Part shown: piece by piece, positions 10,884-20,735 of the stretch
Position numbering within the stretch: position 1 is the stretch's first letter
Layout: each line of letters starts with the position of its first letter
Program-made: the position numbers and the translations under genes
Assembly: GCF_020873895.1 (NCBI RefSeq)
Contig: NZ_JAHWGT010000030.1
Span: forward strand, 26,704-90,703
DNA: 64,000 nucleotides
Direction of reading: 5' to 3'
Source: Streptomyces sp. DH12
GTDB lineage: Bacteria; Actinomycetota; Actinomycetes; Streptomycetales; Streptomycetaceae
Notes under the pieces: generated by a model
Told to the model about the DNA's origin: nothing
The model's database searches: none
What the model saw: only the letters and a program-made list of their open reading frames with translations

Positions 10884-12176
10884 ATGGCCAGCTCTCCCCC
10901 GAGTCGACGACGCTTCCTGGCGCTCTCGGGCCTCACCGCACTGTCCGTCCCGCTGGCCGCGGCCTGCGGCGGTGGAGGCTCCGACGGGCAGCAGGCGGCC
11001 GACGGCAAGGTGACCTTCGCGTGGTGGAACATCGCCACGACGGAACCCGGCAGGTCCCTCTTCCCGCAGATCTCCTCGGCGTTCACGACCGCCCACCCGA
11101 ACATCAGGATCGAGACGACCTCGTTGGAGAACGAGGCGTTCAAGTCCAAGCTGGCCGCCACGACCTCGTCCGGCAGGCTCCCCGACGTCTTCCAGACCTG
11201 GGGCGGCGGCGTGCTGCGGCAGCAGGTCGACGCGGGGTTGGTCGAGGACATCACCGACGCGTTCGACTGGTCGTCCGACCTGACCCCCGTGTCGCTGCAG
11301 GCCTATCAGGTGGAGGGCCGCACCTACGGGGTGCCCTACGACATCGGCATGGTCGGCTTCTGGTACAACAAGAAGCTCTTCGCCAGGGCCGGGATCACCG
11401 CGCCGCCGGCCACCTGGACCGACCTCCTGGACGACGTGCGGAAGTTGAAGGCGGCGGGCGTCACCCCGATCGCCCTCGCTGGCAAGGAGAAGTGGCCGGG
11501 CCACTACTACTGGGCCTACCTCGCGATGCGCGTCGCGGGCCTCCCCGCGCTGCAGCAGGCCGCGGCCGCCAAGGACTTCACCGGCGCGGGCTTCGTCCAG
11601 GCCGGTGCCCACCTCAAGGAGCTGGTCGACCTCCGGCCGTTCCAGGCGGCCTTCCTCGGCGCCGGCTACGGCACCCCGGGCGGCCAGGCCGCGACCATGG
11701 GCAACGGCAAGGCCGCCATGGAGCTGATGGGGCAGTGGGCGCCGTCGGTGCAGGAGGACGCGGGTGCCGGCCTCGGAGCGGACCTGGGTTTCTTCCCCTT
11801 CCCGACGGTCGACGGCGGAGCCGGCCGGGCCACCGAGGTGTTCGGTGGCGGCGGCGGCTTCGCGCTGCGCAAGGGCGCCCCGAAGGAGGCGCTGGACTTC
11901 CTGCGGTTCCTCGTCCTGGACAACCAGTCCAAGCTGCTGGCCTCCGACGGCTACCTGCCGGTGGTCAAGGGCGCGGAACGCCTGCTCACCGACGCAGACA
12001 GGAAGGTGGTGGCCGACAGCCTGGTCAAGGCGACGGGCTTCCAGCTCTTCCTCGACCAGGCCTACCCGCCGGCGGTCGGCCAGGAGGTCAACGACAGCGT
12101 CGCCGACCTCATCGCGGGCAGGAAGACGCCCGAGCAGGTCACCCGGTCGATCACCGAGGCTGCGAAGAGTGCCTAG
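10884..12176 (+). CDS. Sugar ABC transporter substrate-binding lipoprotein
   Basis: A 430-residue family 1 solute-binding protein. The N-terminus has an RRR signal followed by a hydrophobic core and a lipobox ending at Cys28 (LAAAC), so it is a membrane-anchored lipoprotein. The mature part has the usual two-lobe sequence features (TFAWWN near the start, YGVPYDIGMVGFWYNKKLF, then GGGFALRKGAPK). It leads the operon with two permeases and, by context, should bind xylobiose or xylo-oligosaccharides, as BxlE does. No ATP-binding gene is adjacent; Streptomyces CUT1 transporters commonly share the MsiK ATPase encoded elsewhere. Confidence 0.94.
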   Translation: MASSPPSRRRFLALSGLTALSVPLAAACGGGGSDGQQAADGKVTFAWWNIATTEPGRSLFPQISSAFTTAHPNIRIETTSLENEAFKSKLAATTSSGRLPDVFQTWGGGVLRQQVDAGLVEDITDAFDWSSDLTPVSLQAYQVEGRTYGVPYDIGMVGFWYNKKLFARAGITAPPATWTDLLDDVRKLKAAGVTPIALAGKEKWPGHYYWAYLAMRVAGLPALQQAAAAKDFTGAGFVQAGAHLKELVDLRPFQAAFLGAGYGTPGGQAATMGNGKAAMELMGQWAPSVQEDAGAGLGADLGFFPFPTVDGGAGRATEVFGGGGGFALRKGAPKEALDFLRFLVLDNQSKLLASDGYLPVVKGAERLLTDADRKVVADSLVKATGFQLFLDQAYPPAVGQEVNDSVADLIAGRKTPEQVTRSITEAAKSA

Positions 12177-13194
12177 CTCCGTGGCCCCCCCGACCGAGAA
12201 CCCGACCGAGGGCCCGACCGAGGGCCCGGCCGAGGAGCGCCCCAGGGGCGACGCGACCGTGCAGCCGCCCGCGCCGGCCCGGTCGCTCCCGCGCGAGCTG
12301 CGAAGCTGGGCGGCGACCGCCTGGTTCCTCGTCCCGGCGCTGGCGCTCTTCCTCGCCTTCGTCCTCGCCCCGATCGCCGTCGCCGTCCACACCAGCTTCT
12401 TCAGCTGGGGCGGCGTCGGCCCCATGGACGACTTCGTCGGCCTGGCGAACTACACCAGGCTCCTCGCCGACGAGGTGTTCCTCGGCGACCTGGGGCGCGG
12501 GCTGTACCTGATCGTCCTGTCGATCACGGTGCAGCTGCCCTTCGCACTGCTCACCGCGGTCCTCCTCAACCAGAAGCTGCGCGGCCGGGCCGTCTACCGC
12601 ATGCTGTTCTTCGCGCCGTACGTCCTCTCCGAGGTGGTCACGGCGGTCCTCTTCACCATGGTCTTCCTTCCCGGCGACGGCATGGCCGACCACCTCGCCG
12701 GCGCCCTCGGCCTGGAGGGACTGCGGGGCAAGTGGCTCGCCGACCCCTCGACGGTCATGCCGACCCTGTTCGTGGTCATGACCTGGAAGTACTTCGGCTT
12801 CCACATGATGCTCTTCCTCGCCGGGCTGCAGGGCATCCCGCGCGAGGTCCTCGACGCCGCCTCCATCGACGGCGCCGGCGCCTGGCAGCGGTTCCGGTAC
12901 GTGACGCTGCCCCTGCTCGGCCCGACGATCCGGATCAGCGTCTTCCTCTCGGTCATCGGGGCCATCCAGCTCTTCGACCTCGTCTGGGTCATGACCGCGG
13001 GCGGGCCCAACCACTCCTCCGAGACGATGGCGATCTCGATGTTCCAGTACGGGTTCAAGCGCTACCAGGTCGGCTACGCCAGCGCGATCAGCGTGGTGCT
13101 GTTCATGATCAGCCTGGTCTTCTCCCTCTTCTACCAGCGCTACGTGCTCCGCCGTGACCTGAGCGGGGCCGTCACCACGGGAGGTGGCCGATGA
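12169..13194 (+). CDS. Sugar ABC transporter permease (MalF/BxlF type)
   Basis: An inner-membrane permease of about 341 residues with six predicted helices and the EAA loop (EVLDAASIDGAGAWQRFRYVTLPLLGP) that contacts the ATPase. The N-terminal 45 residues are Pro/Glu/Thr-rich with a repeated PTEGP, cytoplasmic and unusual. The GTG at 12169 overlaps the preceding stop and has a GAGG site 9 bases upstream; GTG at 12181 is an alternative. It ends with an ATGA overlap into the next permease. Confidence 0.92.
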   Translation: MPSSVAPPTENPTEGPTEGPAEERPRGDATVQPPAPARSLPRELRSWAATAWFLVPALALFLAFVLAPIAVAVHTSFFSWGGVGPMDDFVGLANYTRLLADEVFLGDLGRGLYLIVLSITVQLPFALLTAVLLNQKLRGRAVYRMLFFAPYVLSEVVTAVLFTMVFLPGDGMADHLAGALGLEGLRGKWLADPSTVMPTLFVVMTWKYFGFHMMLFLAGLQGIPREVLDAASIDGAGAWQRFRYVTLPLLGPTIRISVFLSVIGAIQLFDLVWVMTAGGPNHSSETMAISMFQYGFKRYQVGYASAISVVLFMISLVFSLFYQRYVLRRDLSGAVTTGGGR

Positions 13195-14021
13195 ACGCCC
13201 GCAGGGCGGCCCGCGGCCTGTCCACGCACGCCGCGGTGTGGCTGATCGCCGCCTTCGTCGTCGTGCCGCTGGCCTACGCGGTGATCTCCGGCTTCAAGAG
13301 CACGGACGAGCTGACGACCAATCCGTTCGGGCTGCCCGAGCAGTGGAGGACCGGCAACTACACCGGCATCCTCGGCGACGGAATGTTCTGGCGGCAGATC
13401 GCCAACAGCGCGGGCATCGCGATCGGCACGACACTCTGCACGGTGGCGGCCTCCGCGATGGCGGCGTTCGTACTGGCCCGGTACGCCTTCCGCGGCAGGG
13501 AGCTGTTCTACACGCTGTTCACGATCGGGCTGATGTTCCCCTTCGCGGTGGCCGTCCTGCCGCTGTTCCTGCTGCTGCGCGACGTCGGCCTGCTCGACAA
13601 CCCGCTCGGCGTCGTCCTCCCGCAGGCCGCCTTCGGGCTCCCCATGACGATCATCATCCTGCGCGGCTTCTTCCGGACCGTCCCGGCGGAGATCGAGGAG
13701 GCGGCCGTCATGGACGGCTGCGGCAAGTTCCGCTTCTTCTGGAAGATCCTGCTGCCGATGGCGCGGCCGGCGCTCGGGACGGTCTCGGTGCTGGCGATCG
13801 TCGCGAGCTGGAACAACTTCTTCCTGCCGCTGCTGGTGTTCAACGACCCGAAGTGGCAGACGATCCCGGTCGGCGTCCAGCAGTTCCAGGGCCAGTACTC
13901 GACCGACTACGCGCTCGTCCTCGCCTACGTCGTGCTCGCCATGGTCCCCGCCCTCGCCTTCTACGCCGTCGCCGAGCGCCAGCTGATCGGTGGCCTCACC
14001 GCGGGCGCCACCAAGGGCTGA
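13191..14021 (+). CDS. Sugar ABC transporter permease (MalG/BxlG type)
   Basis: A 276-residue permease with six predicted helices and an EAA motif (EIEEAAVMDGCGKFRFFWK, then ILLPMARPALG). It pairs with the preceding permease to form the channel for the sugar taken up by the lipoprotein. Start ATG 13191 overlaps the previous gene and has a GGAGGTGG ribosome site. The hydrophobic ends and lack of a signal sequence fit the CUT1 family, usually 270-300 residues. Confidence 0.94.
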   Translation: MNARRAARGLSTHAAVWLIAAFVVVPLAYAVISGFKSTDELTTNPFGLPEQWRTGNYTGILGDGMFWRQIANSAGIAIGTTLCTVAASAMAAFVLARYAFRGRELFYTLFTIGLMFPFAVAVLPLFLLLRDVGLLDNPLGVVLPQAAFGLPMTIIILRGFFRTVPAEIEEAAVMDGCGKFRFFWKILLPMARPALGTVSVLAIVASWNNFFLPLLVFNDPKWQTIPVGVQQFQGQYSTDYALVLAYVVLAMVPALAFYAVAERQLIGGLTAGATKG

Positions 14022-14057
14022 CCCCTCCCGCGTCACCTCCACCCCCGAGGAGACTCC

Positions 14058-15488
14058 GTGAAACGCGTGACCGCACTGACAGCCGTCCTGATGCTGGCGC
14101 TGACCTGGCAGGCCACCGCCACCCCCGCGCGACCCGCCAGCGACGCGCGACCCGCCACCGACCGGCGACCCGCCACCGACGCGCGACCCGTCATCGACTT
14201 CCGCACCCAACTCCAGCCCATCGACGGATTCGGCTTCTCGATGGCCTTCCAGCGGGCCGACCTGCTCTTCGGCGCGCGCGGGCTCGGCCCGGCCAAGCAG
14301 CGCGAAGTCCTCGACCTGCTGCTCAGCAAGGAGAAGGGCGCGGGCCTCTCGATCCTGCGCCTGGGCATCGGGTCGTCGACCGACCGGGTCTACGACCACA
14401 TGCCGACGATCCTGCCGACCGATCCCGGCGGGCCGCACGCCACGCCGAAGTACGTCTGGGACGGCTGGGACGCCGGCCAGGTCCGGCTCGCCAAGGAGGC
14501 CGAGGCCTACGGCGTCAGACGGTTCTTCGCCGACGCCTGGAGCGCCCCGGCCTTCATGAAGAGCAACGGCAGCGAGAACGACGGCGGCGAGCTGCTGCCC
14601 GCATGGCGTCAGGCCTACGCCGACTACCTCGTCCAGTACGCGAGGTTCTACCAGCGCGAAGGCATCAGGATCACCGACCTGGGGTTCACCAACGAACCCG
14701 ACTGGACGGCGACCTACGCCTCGATGCGCTTCACCCCGCAGCAGGCCGTCGACTTCCTCAAGGTGCTCGGGCCGACCGTCCGCGCGTCCGGACTGAAGAC
14801 GCGGCTGGTCTGCTGCGACGCCGCGGGCTGGGACCGCCAGATCGCCTACACCCGGGCCATCGAGGCGGACCCCGCGGCCGACAGGGCCGTGCGGACCATC
14901 ACCGGCCACCGCTACAGCGGTCCCACCTCGGTCCCGCAGCCGACCGACAAGCGCGTGTGGATGTCGGAGTGGTCGCCGGACGGCACCACCTGGAACGAGA
15001 GCTGGGACGACGGCAGCGGCTACGACGGCTTCACCGTCGCGGCCGACATCCACAACACCCTGACCGTCGGCAACGCCAACGCCTACGTCTACTGGGTCGG
15101 CGCCTCCCTCGGCGCCACCCGAGGGCTCATCCGGCTCGCCGACCCCGGTGACGACTACCGGGTGTCGAAGCGGTACTGGGCACTGGCCGCCTTCAGCCGG
15201 TTCATCCGCCCCGACGCCGTCCGCGTGCCGGTCACGAACGCCGACCCCGCACTGCGTACGACGGCCTTCCGCAACACCGACGGCAGCCGGGTCATCCAGA
15301 TCCTCAACACCGCGACCACCGAGACCTCCGCCGCCTTCACCCTCCGCGGCGGGCGGGACCGGCACCCCGACGGCTACGTCACCGACGAGACCCGCTCCCT
15401 CACCCCGGCCGACGTCGTCTCCACGCACGGCACGACCCTCACGGCCACGCTCGCCCCGCGCGCGCTGACCACGATCGTCCTCGACTGA
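14058..15488 (+). CDS. Secreted GH30 glycoside hydrolase (xylanase/xylobiohydrolase-like)
   Basis: A 476-residue secreted protein: signal peptide about 1-22, a short repetitive region rich in RPATDxRPAT (about 25-46), then a GH30 barrel with acid/base Glu213 (TNEPDW) and nucleophile Glu304 (WMSEWSPD), and a C-terminal beta-sandwich from about 375. GH30 enzymes include glucuronoxylanases and other xylanases as well as beta-1,6-glucanases and galactanases. The locus argues for xylan. I cannot assign the subfamily, so substrate and side-chain dependence stay open. It follows the permease by 36 bases with a CGAGGAG ribosome site. Confidence 0.88.
   Translation: MKRVTALTAVLMLALTWQATATPARPASDARPATDRRPATDARPVIDFRTQLQPIDGFGFSMAFQRADLLFGARGLGPAKQREVLDLLLSKEKGAGLSILRLGIGSSTDRVYDHMPTILPTDPGGPHATPKYVWDGWDAGQVRLAKEAEAYGVRRFFADAWSAPAFMKSNGSENDGGELLPAWRQAYADYLVQYARFYQREGIRITDLGFTNEPDWTATYASMRFTPQQAVDFLKVLGPTVRASGLKTRLVCCDAAGWDRQIAYTRAIEADPAADRAVRTITGHRYSGPTSVPQPTDKRVWMSEWSPDGTTWNESWDDGSGYDGFTVAADIHNTLTVGNANAYVYWVGASLGATRGLIRLADPGDDYRVSKRYWALAAFSRFIRPDAVRVPVTNADPALRTTAFRNTDGSRVIQILNTATTETSAAFTLRGGRDRHPDGYVTDETRSLTPADVVSTHGTTLTATLAPRALTTIVLD
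14128..14197 (+). repeat. Short imperfect tandem repeat in the GH30 N-terminal region
   Basis: About three and a half copies of a 21-bp unit built on CGACCCGCCACCGACGCG, encoding RPASDARPATDRRPATDARP just after the signal peptide. It probably forms a flexible spacer ahead of the catalytic barrel. Confidence 0.6.
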
Positions 15489-15514
15489 ACCACCCGGCAC
15501 CGGAGGAGTCCGCC

Positions 15515-16579
15515 ATGCCCACACCCATGCCCATGTCCAAGCCCGTGCTCCGAGGCGTCGCCGCCCTGGCCGCCGCCGTCTGCCTCGCGGCCGGCCTCAC
15601 CGCCGCTCCCGCCACCGCCGAGCCCCGCCCGAGGACACTGGGCGAACTGGCCCAGAAGCACCACAAGTACTTCGGCTCCGCCACCGACAACCCCGAGTTC
15701 ACCGACGCCGCCTATCTGAGGCTCCTAGGCAGCGAGTTCGGGCAGACCACCCCCGGCAACGCCATGAAGTGGTACGCCACCGAGCCCGAGCGCGGCGTCT
15801 TCGACTTCACCGCCGGCGACGAGGTCGTGGCCTTCGCCAAGGCCCACCGCCAGAAGGTCCGCGGCCACACCCTCGTCTGGCACAGCCAGCTCCCCGCCTG
15901 GCTCACCGAACGCAGCTGGACCGCCGAGGAACTGCGCGCCGTCCTCAAGAACCACATCCAGACGGTGGTCCGGCACTACAAGGGCCAGGTGATCCACTGG
16001 GACGTCGTCAACGAGGCGTTCAACGAGGACGGTACCTACCGCGAATCCCTCTTCCACAGGACGCTCGGCCCCGGCTACATCGCCGACGCCCTGCGCTGGG
16101 CCCACGATGCCGACCGGCACGCCAAGCTGTACCTCAACGACTACAACGTCGACGGGATCGGCCCCAAGAGCGACGCCTACCACGCCCTGATCAAGCAGCT
16201 GAAGGCCGACGGCGTCCCGGTGGACGGCTTCGGCATCCAGGGCCACCTGGCGCTCCAGTACGGCTTCCCCGCCGACCTCCGGCGGAACATGCAGCGCTTC
16301 GCCGACCTCGGGGTCGAGGTCGCGGTCACCGAGCTCGACATCCGGATGCGCCTCCCGGCGACCCCTTCGATGCTCGCCACCCAGGCCACCTGGTACGCCG
16401 ACTACGTCAGGGCCTGCCTGGCGGTCAGGAAGTGCGTCGGCATCACCCTCTGGGATTACACGGACAAGTACTCGTGGATCCCCTCCGTCTTCCCCGGCGA
16501 GGGGGCCGCGCTGCCCTACGACGAGCACCTGATGCCCAAGCCCGCCTACCACGCGATCCGGAAGGCGCTGGGCGGATGA
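15515..16579 (+). CDS. Secreted endo-1,4-beta-xylanase, single-domain GH10
   Basis: A 354-residue xylanase without binding module. The signal peptide ends near residue 35 (APATAEP). The GH10 barrel follows with Glu167 (HWDVVNEAF, acid/base) and Glu273 (VAVTELDI, nucleophile), and TTPGNAMKW in the -1 region. Lacking a CBM, it may act on soluble xylan or oligosaccharides released by the larger xylanase at 3906-5348. ATG 15515 has a GGAGGAG site. It ends overlapping the Gfo/Idh gene (ATGA), tying secreted and cytoplasmic steps into one transcript. Confidence 0.95.
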   Translation: MPTPMPMSKPVLRGVAALAAAVCLAAGLTAAPATAEPRPRTLGELAQKHHKYFGSATDNPEFTDAAYLRLLGSEFGQTTPGNAMKWYATEPERGVFDFTAGDEVVAFAKAHRQKVRGHTLVWHSQLPAWLTERSWTAEELRAVLKNHIQTVVRHYKGQVIHWDVVNEAFNEDGTYRESLFHRTLGPGYIADALRWAHDADRHAKLYLNDYNVDGIGPKSDAYHALIKQLKADGVPVDGFGIQGHLALQYGFPADLRRNMQRFADLGVEVAVTELDIRMRLPATPSMLATQATWYADYVRACLAVRKCVGITLWDYTDKYSWIPSVFPGEGAALPYDEHLMPKPAYHAIRKALGG

Positions 16580-17622
16580 TCAGGACGGCGATCGTGGGAA
16601 CGGGCGGGATCGCCGGCATCTGCCACGTCCCCGCCCTGCGGGCGCAGGAGCACCGGGCCGTGATCGTGGCAGCCGTCGACGTGGACGCCGCGCGCGCCGA
16701 GGCGTTCGCGGCCGAACACGGCATCCCCGCCGTCCACACCGATCTGCACACGATGCTCCGTGAGCAGCGGCCGGACCTCGTGCACCTGTGCACCCCTCCG
16801 TACCTGCACGCCGACCAGGCCGTGGCCTGCCTGGAGGCCGGGGCGTGGGTGTGGTGCGAGAAGCCGGTGGCGCTGTCACTGGCCGAGCTGGACCGGATCC
16901 GCGCCGCCGAGGGTCCCGCCCTCGCGGGCGCGGTGTTCCAGCACCGGTACGGCACGGGCGTGCGGTACCTGCGCGACCGGATGGCGGCCGGGACGCTGGG
17001 CCGTCCGCTGGTCGCGCAGTGCGTCACGGCGTGGTACCGCGACGACGCCTACTACGAGGTGCCGTGGCGCGGCACCTGGGAGAGCGAGGGCGGCGGCCCG
17101 ACGCTGGGCCACGGCATCCACCAGATGGACGTGATGCTCGCGGTACTCGGCGACTGGGCCGAGGTCCGCGCGATGGCCGCCCGCCTGGAGCGCGACGTGC
17201 GGACCGAGGACGTGTCCGCGGCCCTGGTCCGCTTCGAGAGCGGAGCCATCGCGACGGTGCTCAACAGCGTCCTGTCGCCACGCGAGGAGAGCTACCTGCG
17301 GTTCGACCTCGCCGACGCCACGGTCGAACTGCGCCACCTGTACGGCTACTCCAACGCGGACTGGACGTTCACCGCCAGGACGCCCCGCGCGACGTGGGAT
17401 CCACCGGACGACCTGCCCAGCTCGCACACCGTCCAGCTCGCCGACTTCCTGGACGGCTACGAGGCCGGGATCCGGCCCGACCTCGGCAGGCCCACCATGG
17501 AACTGGTCACCGCCCTGTACAAGGCCGCGATCACCGGCCTGCCGGTCCGGCGCGGCGAGATCGACGCGGCCGACCCGTTCCACGGGTCACTCAACGGCGG
17601 GCGCCCCGAGGTGTTCCGATGA
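16576..17622 (+). CDS. Gfo/Idh/MocA-family NAD(P)-dependent oxidoreductase
   Basis: A 348-residue cytoplasmic dehydrogenase. The Rossmann fold begins at once with AIVGTGGIAG, and CEKPVALS around residue 95 carries the family's EKP lysine. The C-terminal alpha/beta domain includes GGGPTLGHGIHQMDVML, a catalytic-histidine-type segment. Such enzymes oxidise a hydroxyl of a sugar, sugar acid or inositol. The start ATG overlaps the xylanase stop, and the gene overlaps the DUF6807 gene downstream (ATGA), so the product probably works with those two neighbours on a xylan-derived sugar. The substrate is unknown. Confidence 0.9.
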   Translation: MIRTAIVGTGGIAGICHVPALRAQEHRAVIVAAVDVDAARAEAFAAEHGIPAVHTDLHTMLREQRPDLVHLCTPPYLHADQAVACLEAGAWVWCEKPVALSLAELDRIRAAEGPALAGAVFQHRYGTGVRYLRDRMAAGTLGRPLVAQCVTAWYRDDAYYEVPWRGTWESEGGGPTLGHGIHQMDVMLAVLGDWAEVRAMAARLERDVRTEDVSAALVRFESGAIATVLNSVLSPREESYLRFDLADATVELRHLYGYSNADWTFTARTPRATWDPPDDLPSSHTVQLADFLDGYEAGIRPDLGRPTMELVTALYKAAITGLPVRRGEIDAADPFHGSLNGGRPEVFR

Positions 17623-18479
17623 CGTGCGAACTCACCGAGAACGAGGACGCGCTGATCGTCCGGGCTCGCGGGGTCGACCTCTTCCGCTATGTGCACAGGC
17701 CGGTCATGGACCCCTTCGAGGCGCCGAAGCCCTACCTGCATCCGGTGCGCACGCTCGCCGGCGACGTGGTCACCGGATACCGGCCGCACGACCACCGCTG
17801 GCACAAGGGCTTCCAGTTCACGGCGTCATGGGTGTCGGGGCAGAACTTCTGGGGCGGCGGCACCTACCTGCGCGGGCAGGGCTACGTCGACCTGCCGAAC
17901 CTCGGCACGATGCGCAGCCTCGCGCTGTCCGCCGAAACGGACCACGGCCGCGCCCTGATCACCGAGGACCTGGCCTGGCACACCATGGCGGGGGAGCACT
18001 GGATCGACGAGCGCCGCACGCTGACCGCATGCGACGTCGAGGCCGACTCCTGGACCCTGGACGTCACCGTCGCGCTGACCAACGTCCGCGGCACCGGTCT
18101 GACGTTCGGCAGCCCCGGCACCCAGGGCAGGGAGCTCGCCGGATACTCCGGCCTGTTCTGGCGCGGCCCGCGCGCCTTCACCGGCGGCGACGTGATCGGC
18201 CCCGCGATGGGCGAGCAGGGCGACTGGCTCGCGTTCATCGGCACGCACGACGAGGTCGACCGCTCCTCCACGCTGCTGTTCCAGGACGATCCGGCCGCCC
18301 CTTGCCGGTGGTTCGTCCGCAGAGAGCCCTTCCCCGCCGTCAACCCGTCCCTGGCGTTCGACGAGGAACTGCCACTGGCCCCGGGCGACACCCTGTCGCG
18401 CCGCTACCGGATCGTCGTGGCCGACGGCGCGTGGACCTTCGGGCGCCTGACCCGCCACATCGCGGACCACCCGTGGTGA
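17619..18479 (+). CDS. DUF6807 (PmoA-like) family protein
   Basis: A 286-residue protein without signal peptide or membrane helix. The best landmark is the histidine-rich RPHDHRWHKGFQF around residue 55, followed by NFWGGGTYLRGQGYV, a pattern I associate with DUF6807, the so-called PmoA family often found beside Gfo/Idh oxidoreductases in sugar clusters. No reaction is established for it to my knowledge. The histidines suggest metal or substrate binding (inference). It overlaps both neighbours by 4 bases and is most likely part of the same catabolic step as the oxidoreductase. Confidence 0.8.
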   Translation: MTCELTENEDALIVRARGVDLFRYVHRPVMDPFEAPKPYLHPVRTLAGDVVTGYRPHDHRWHKGFQFTASWVSGQNFWGGGTYLRGQGYVDLPNLGTMRSLALSAETDHGRALITEDLAWHTMAGEHWIDERRTLTACDVEADSWTLDVTVALTNVRGTGLTFGSPGTQGRELAGYSGLFWRGPRAFTGGDVIGPAMGEQGDWLAFIGTHDEVDRSSTLLFQDDPAAPCRWFVRREPFPAVNPSLAFDEELPLAPGDTLSRRYRIVVADGAWTFGRLTRHIADHPW

Positions 18480-19219
18480 CCGGGCTCCCGGGCGGCGTGG
18501 GGATCTCCGGGCTGACCGTGTACGACTGGGAGGCCGCCGACGGACTGCGCGGCGGCACACCCCACATGCACCTCGTCTGCTCCGAGGCGTACGTCGTCAT
18601 CGGCGGCACCGGCAGCGTCCAGACCCTCACCACCTCCGGTTTCGCCGACACCCCGCTGCGCCCCGGGGACGTCGTCCGGTTCACCCCGGGAACGATCCAC
18701 CGCCTCGTCAACGGCGGCGGCCTGCGCCTCGTGGTGCTCATGCAGAACAGCGGGCTCCCCGAGGCGGGCGACGCCGTCTTCACCTTCCCCGCGCCCGTGC
18801 TGGCCGATCCCGACGCCTACCGGGCGGCGTCCGTCCTGACCGGCGACCCGGCCGCGGCGGCGCGCCGCCGCCGCGACCTGGCGGTGGAGGGCTTCCTCGC
18901 CCTGCGCGAAGGCGGGCTGGGGGAGTTCCACACCGCGGCCCACCGCCTGAAAAGCGACCTGCTGGACGACTGGCGGAGCCGCTGGCGTGACGGCCCCCTG
19001 GCCGCGGCCGTCGAGACCGGCCGCCAACTGGACCGGCTGGGGGCCGGAGACCTCTCCCACCTCGGCCACGGCGCGGTGTCGCGGCTGGAGCGCCCGGAGT
19101 CCCCACTCCTCGGCATGTGCGGCCTCCTCCACCCCTATTCCGTCCCCGACCCCCCGACCCGGCCGCTCCGCGGTTCACCGGTGTCATCTCACCCCCGTCC
19201 CCCGAAGGAGCTCTTCTGA
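18476..19219 (+). CDS. Cupin-domain protein, sugar-module partner
   Basis: About 247 residues starting at GTG 18476 (GTGA overlap). Residues about 10-95 form a cupin: [24 protein letters not shown], then [27 protein letters not shown], giving the usual histidine/glutamate metal site. The remaining C-terminal half is helical and shows no family I recognise. It could bind or isomerise a sugar, or be a sensor. It ends in a TGATG overlap with the GH62 gene. Together with the two genes before it, it makes a compact module inside the xylan operon. Confidence 0.75.
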   Translation: MTGLPGGVGISGLTVYDWEAADGLRGGTPHMHLVCSEAYVVIGGTGSVQTLTTSGFADTPLRPGDVVRFTPGTIHRLVNGGGLRLVVLMQNSGLPEAGDAVFTFPAPVLADPDAYRAASVLTGDPAAAARRRRDLAVEGFLALREGGLGEFHTAAHRLKSDLLDDWRSRWRDGPLAAAVETGRQLDRLGAGDLSHLGHGAVSRLERPESPLLGMCGLLHPYSVPDPPTRPLRGSPVSSHPRPPKELF

Positions 19220-20691
19220 TGCGGTTCCGCCATCCACCCCTGGTCGTGAGCCTCGTGCTCGCGGTCCTGTCGTCCTTGCTGCTCGGGGCCACCCTCCTCG
19301 GTGCCCCGCCCGCCGCCGCGGCGACCGTCGACACCAACGCCTGGTACGTGCTGGTCAACCGCAACAGCGGCAAGGCCCTGGACGTCCACAACCTGGCGAC
19401 CGGCGACGGTGCCCGCATCACCCAGTGGGCCAGGAACGACCAGAACCAGCAGCAGTGGCAGTTCGTCGCCTCCGGTGACGGCCACTACCGACTCAAGTCC
19501 CGCCACTCCGGCAAGGTGCTCGACGTCCAGAGCGGCTCCACCGCCAACGGCGCCCCGGTCGTCCAGTGGACCGACCTGAACCGGGCCAACCAGCAGTGGC
19601 GGCCGGTCGACAGCTCCGACGGCCACGTGAGGCTCATCGCGCGCCACAGCGGCAAGGCCCTCGAAGTGCAGGGAGGCTCCACCACCGACGGCGCGAACGT
19701 CGTCCAGTACGACGACTGGGGCGGCGCCAACCAGCAGTGGCGGCTGGTCAGGGTCGCCGGCGGCAACCCCGGCACCTGCGCTCTTCCCTCGACGTACCGT
19801 TGGTCCTCGACGGGCGCGCTGGCGCAGCCCAAGGCGGGATGGGCCTCGCTCAAGGACTTCACGGTCGCCCCGTACAACGGCAAGCACCTCGTCTATGCGA
19901 CGACGCACGGTGCCGCGGGGACGGGAGCGGGCTGGGGATCGATGAACTTCACCCCGTTCACCGACTGGTCGGAGATGGCCTCGGCCGGCCAGAACACGAT
20001 GTCGAACTCCGTCGTCGCGCCCACGCTCTTCCACTTCGCGCCGAAGAACATCTGGGTGCTCGCCTACCAGTGGGGCAGGACCGCCTTCTCGTACCGGACG
20101 TCGAGCGACCCCACCAACCCGAACGGCTGGTCGGCGGAGCAGGAGCTGTTCTCCGGAACCATCGCCGACTCCGGGACGGGCCCCATCGACCAGACGCTCA
20201 TCGGTGACGGCACGAACATGTACCTGTTCTTCGCCGGTGACAACGGCAAGATCTACCGTGCGAGCATGCCGATCGGGAACTTCCCGGGCAGCTTCGGCAG
20301 GACCTCGACGGTGGTCATGAGTGACACGAAGAACAACCTGTTCGAAGCCCCCCAGGTCTACAAGCTCCAGGGCCAGGACCGCTACCTCATGATCGTCGAG
20401 GCGATCGGTTCGCAGGGCCGGTACTTCCGCTCGTTCACGGCCACCAGCCTGAACGGCACGTGGACGCCCCAGGCCGCGACCGAGACCAACCCCTTCGCCG
20501 GCAAGGCCAACAGCGGCGCCACCTGGACCAACGACATCAGCCACGGCGAACTGATCCGCACCGGCGCCGACCAGACCTTCACGGTCGATCCCTGCAACCT
20601 GCGGTTCCTCTACCAGGGTCGCGCCCCCGACTCCGGCGGCGACTACGGCCTGTGGCCCTACCGGCCAGGTCTGCTGACACTTCAGCGCTGA
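19219..20691 (+). CDS. Secreted alpha-L-arabinofuranosidase, CBM13-GH62
   Basis: A 490-residue protein that removes arabinose side chains from arabinoxylan outside the cell. A signal peptide (about 1-35, APPAAAATV) is followed by a ricin-type CBM13 (about 38-176) with three QxW sites (QQQWQF, NQQWRP, NQQWRL). The GH62 five-bladed propeller (about 190-490) shows [20 protein letters not shown] with the likely base Asp, GPIDQT, and FEAPQVYKL with the likely acid Glu. The module order (CBM first) is the reverse of the XlnA-type xylanase at 3906-5348. ATG 19219 overlaps the cupin stop and has a GAAGGAG site. Confidence 0.94.
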   Translation: MRFRHPPLVVSLVLAVLSSLLLGATLLGAPPAAAATVDTNAWYVLVNRNSGKALDVHNLATGDGARITQWARNDQNQQQWQFVASGDGHYRLKSRHSGKVLDVQSGSTANGAPVVQWTDLNRANQQWRPVDSSDGHVRLIARHSGKALEVQGGSTTDGANVVQYDDWGGANQQWRLVRVAGGNPGTCALPSTYRWSSTGALAQPKAGWASLKDFTVAPYNGKHLVYATTHGAAGTGAGWGSMNFTPFTDWSEMASAGQNTMSNSVVAPTLFHFAPKNIWVLAYQWGRTAFSYRTSSDPTNPNGWSAEQELFSGTIADSGTGPIDQTLIGDGTNMYLFFAGDNGKIYRASMPIGNFPGSFGRTSTVVMSDTKNNLFEAPQVYKLQGQDRYLMIVEAIGSQGRYFRSFTATSLNGTWTPQAATETNPFAGKANSGATWTNDISHGELIRTGADQTFTVDPCNLRFLYQGRAPDSGGDYGLWPYRPGLLTLQR

Positions 20692-20735
20692 CGACATGGC
20701 ACCGCTCCGGCTCCGCGCCGGCTCAGCGCCGGCAC

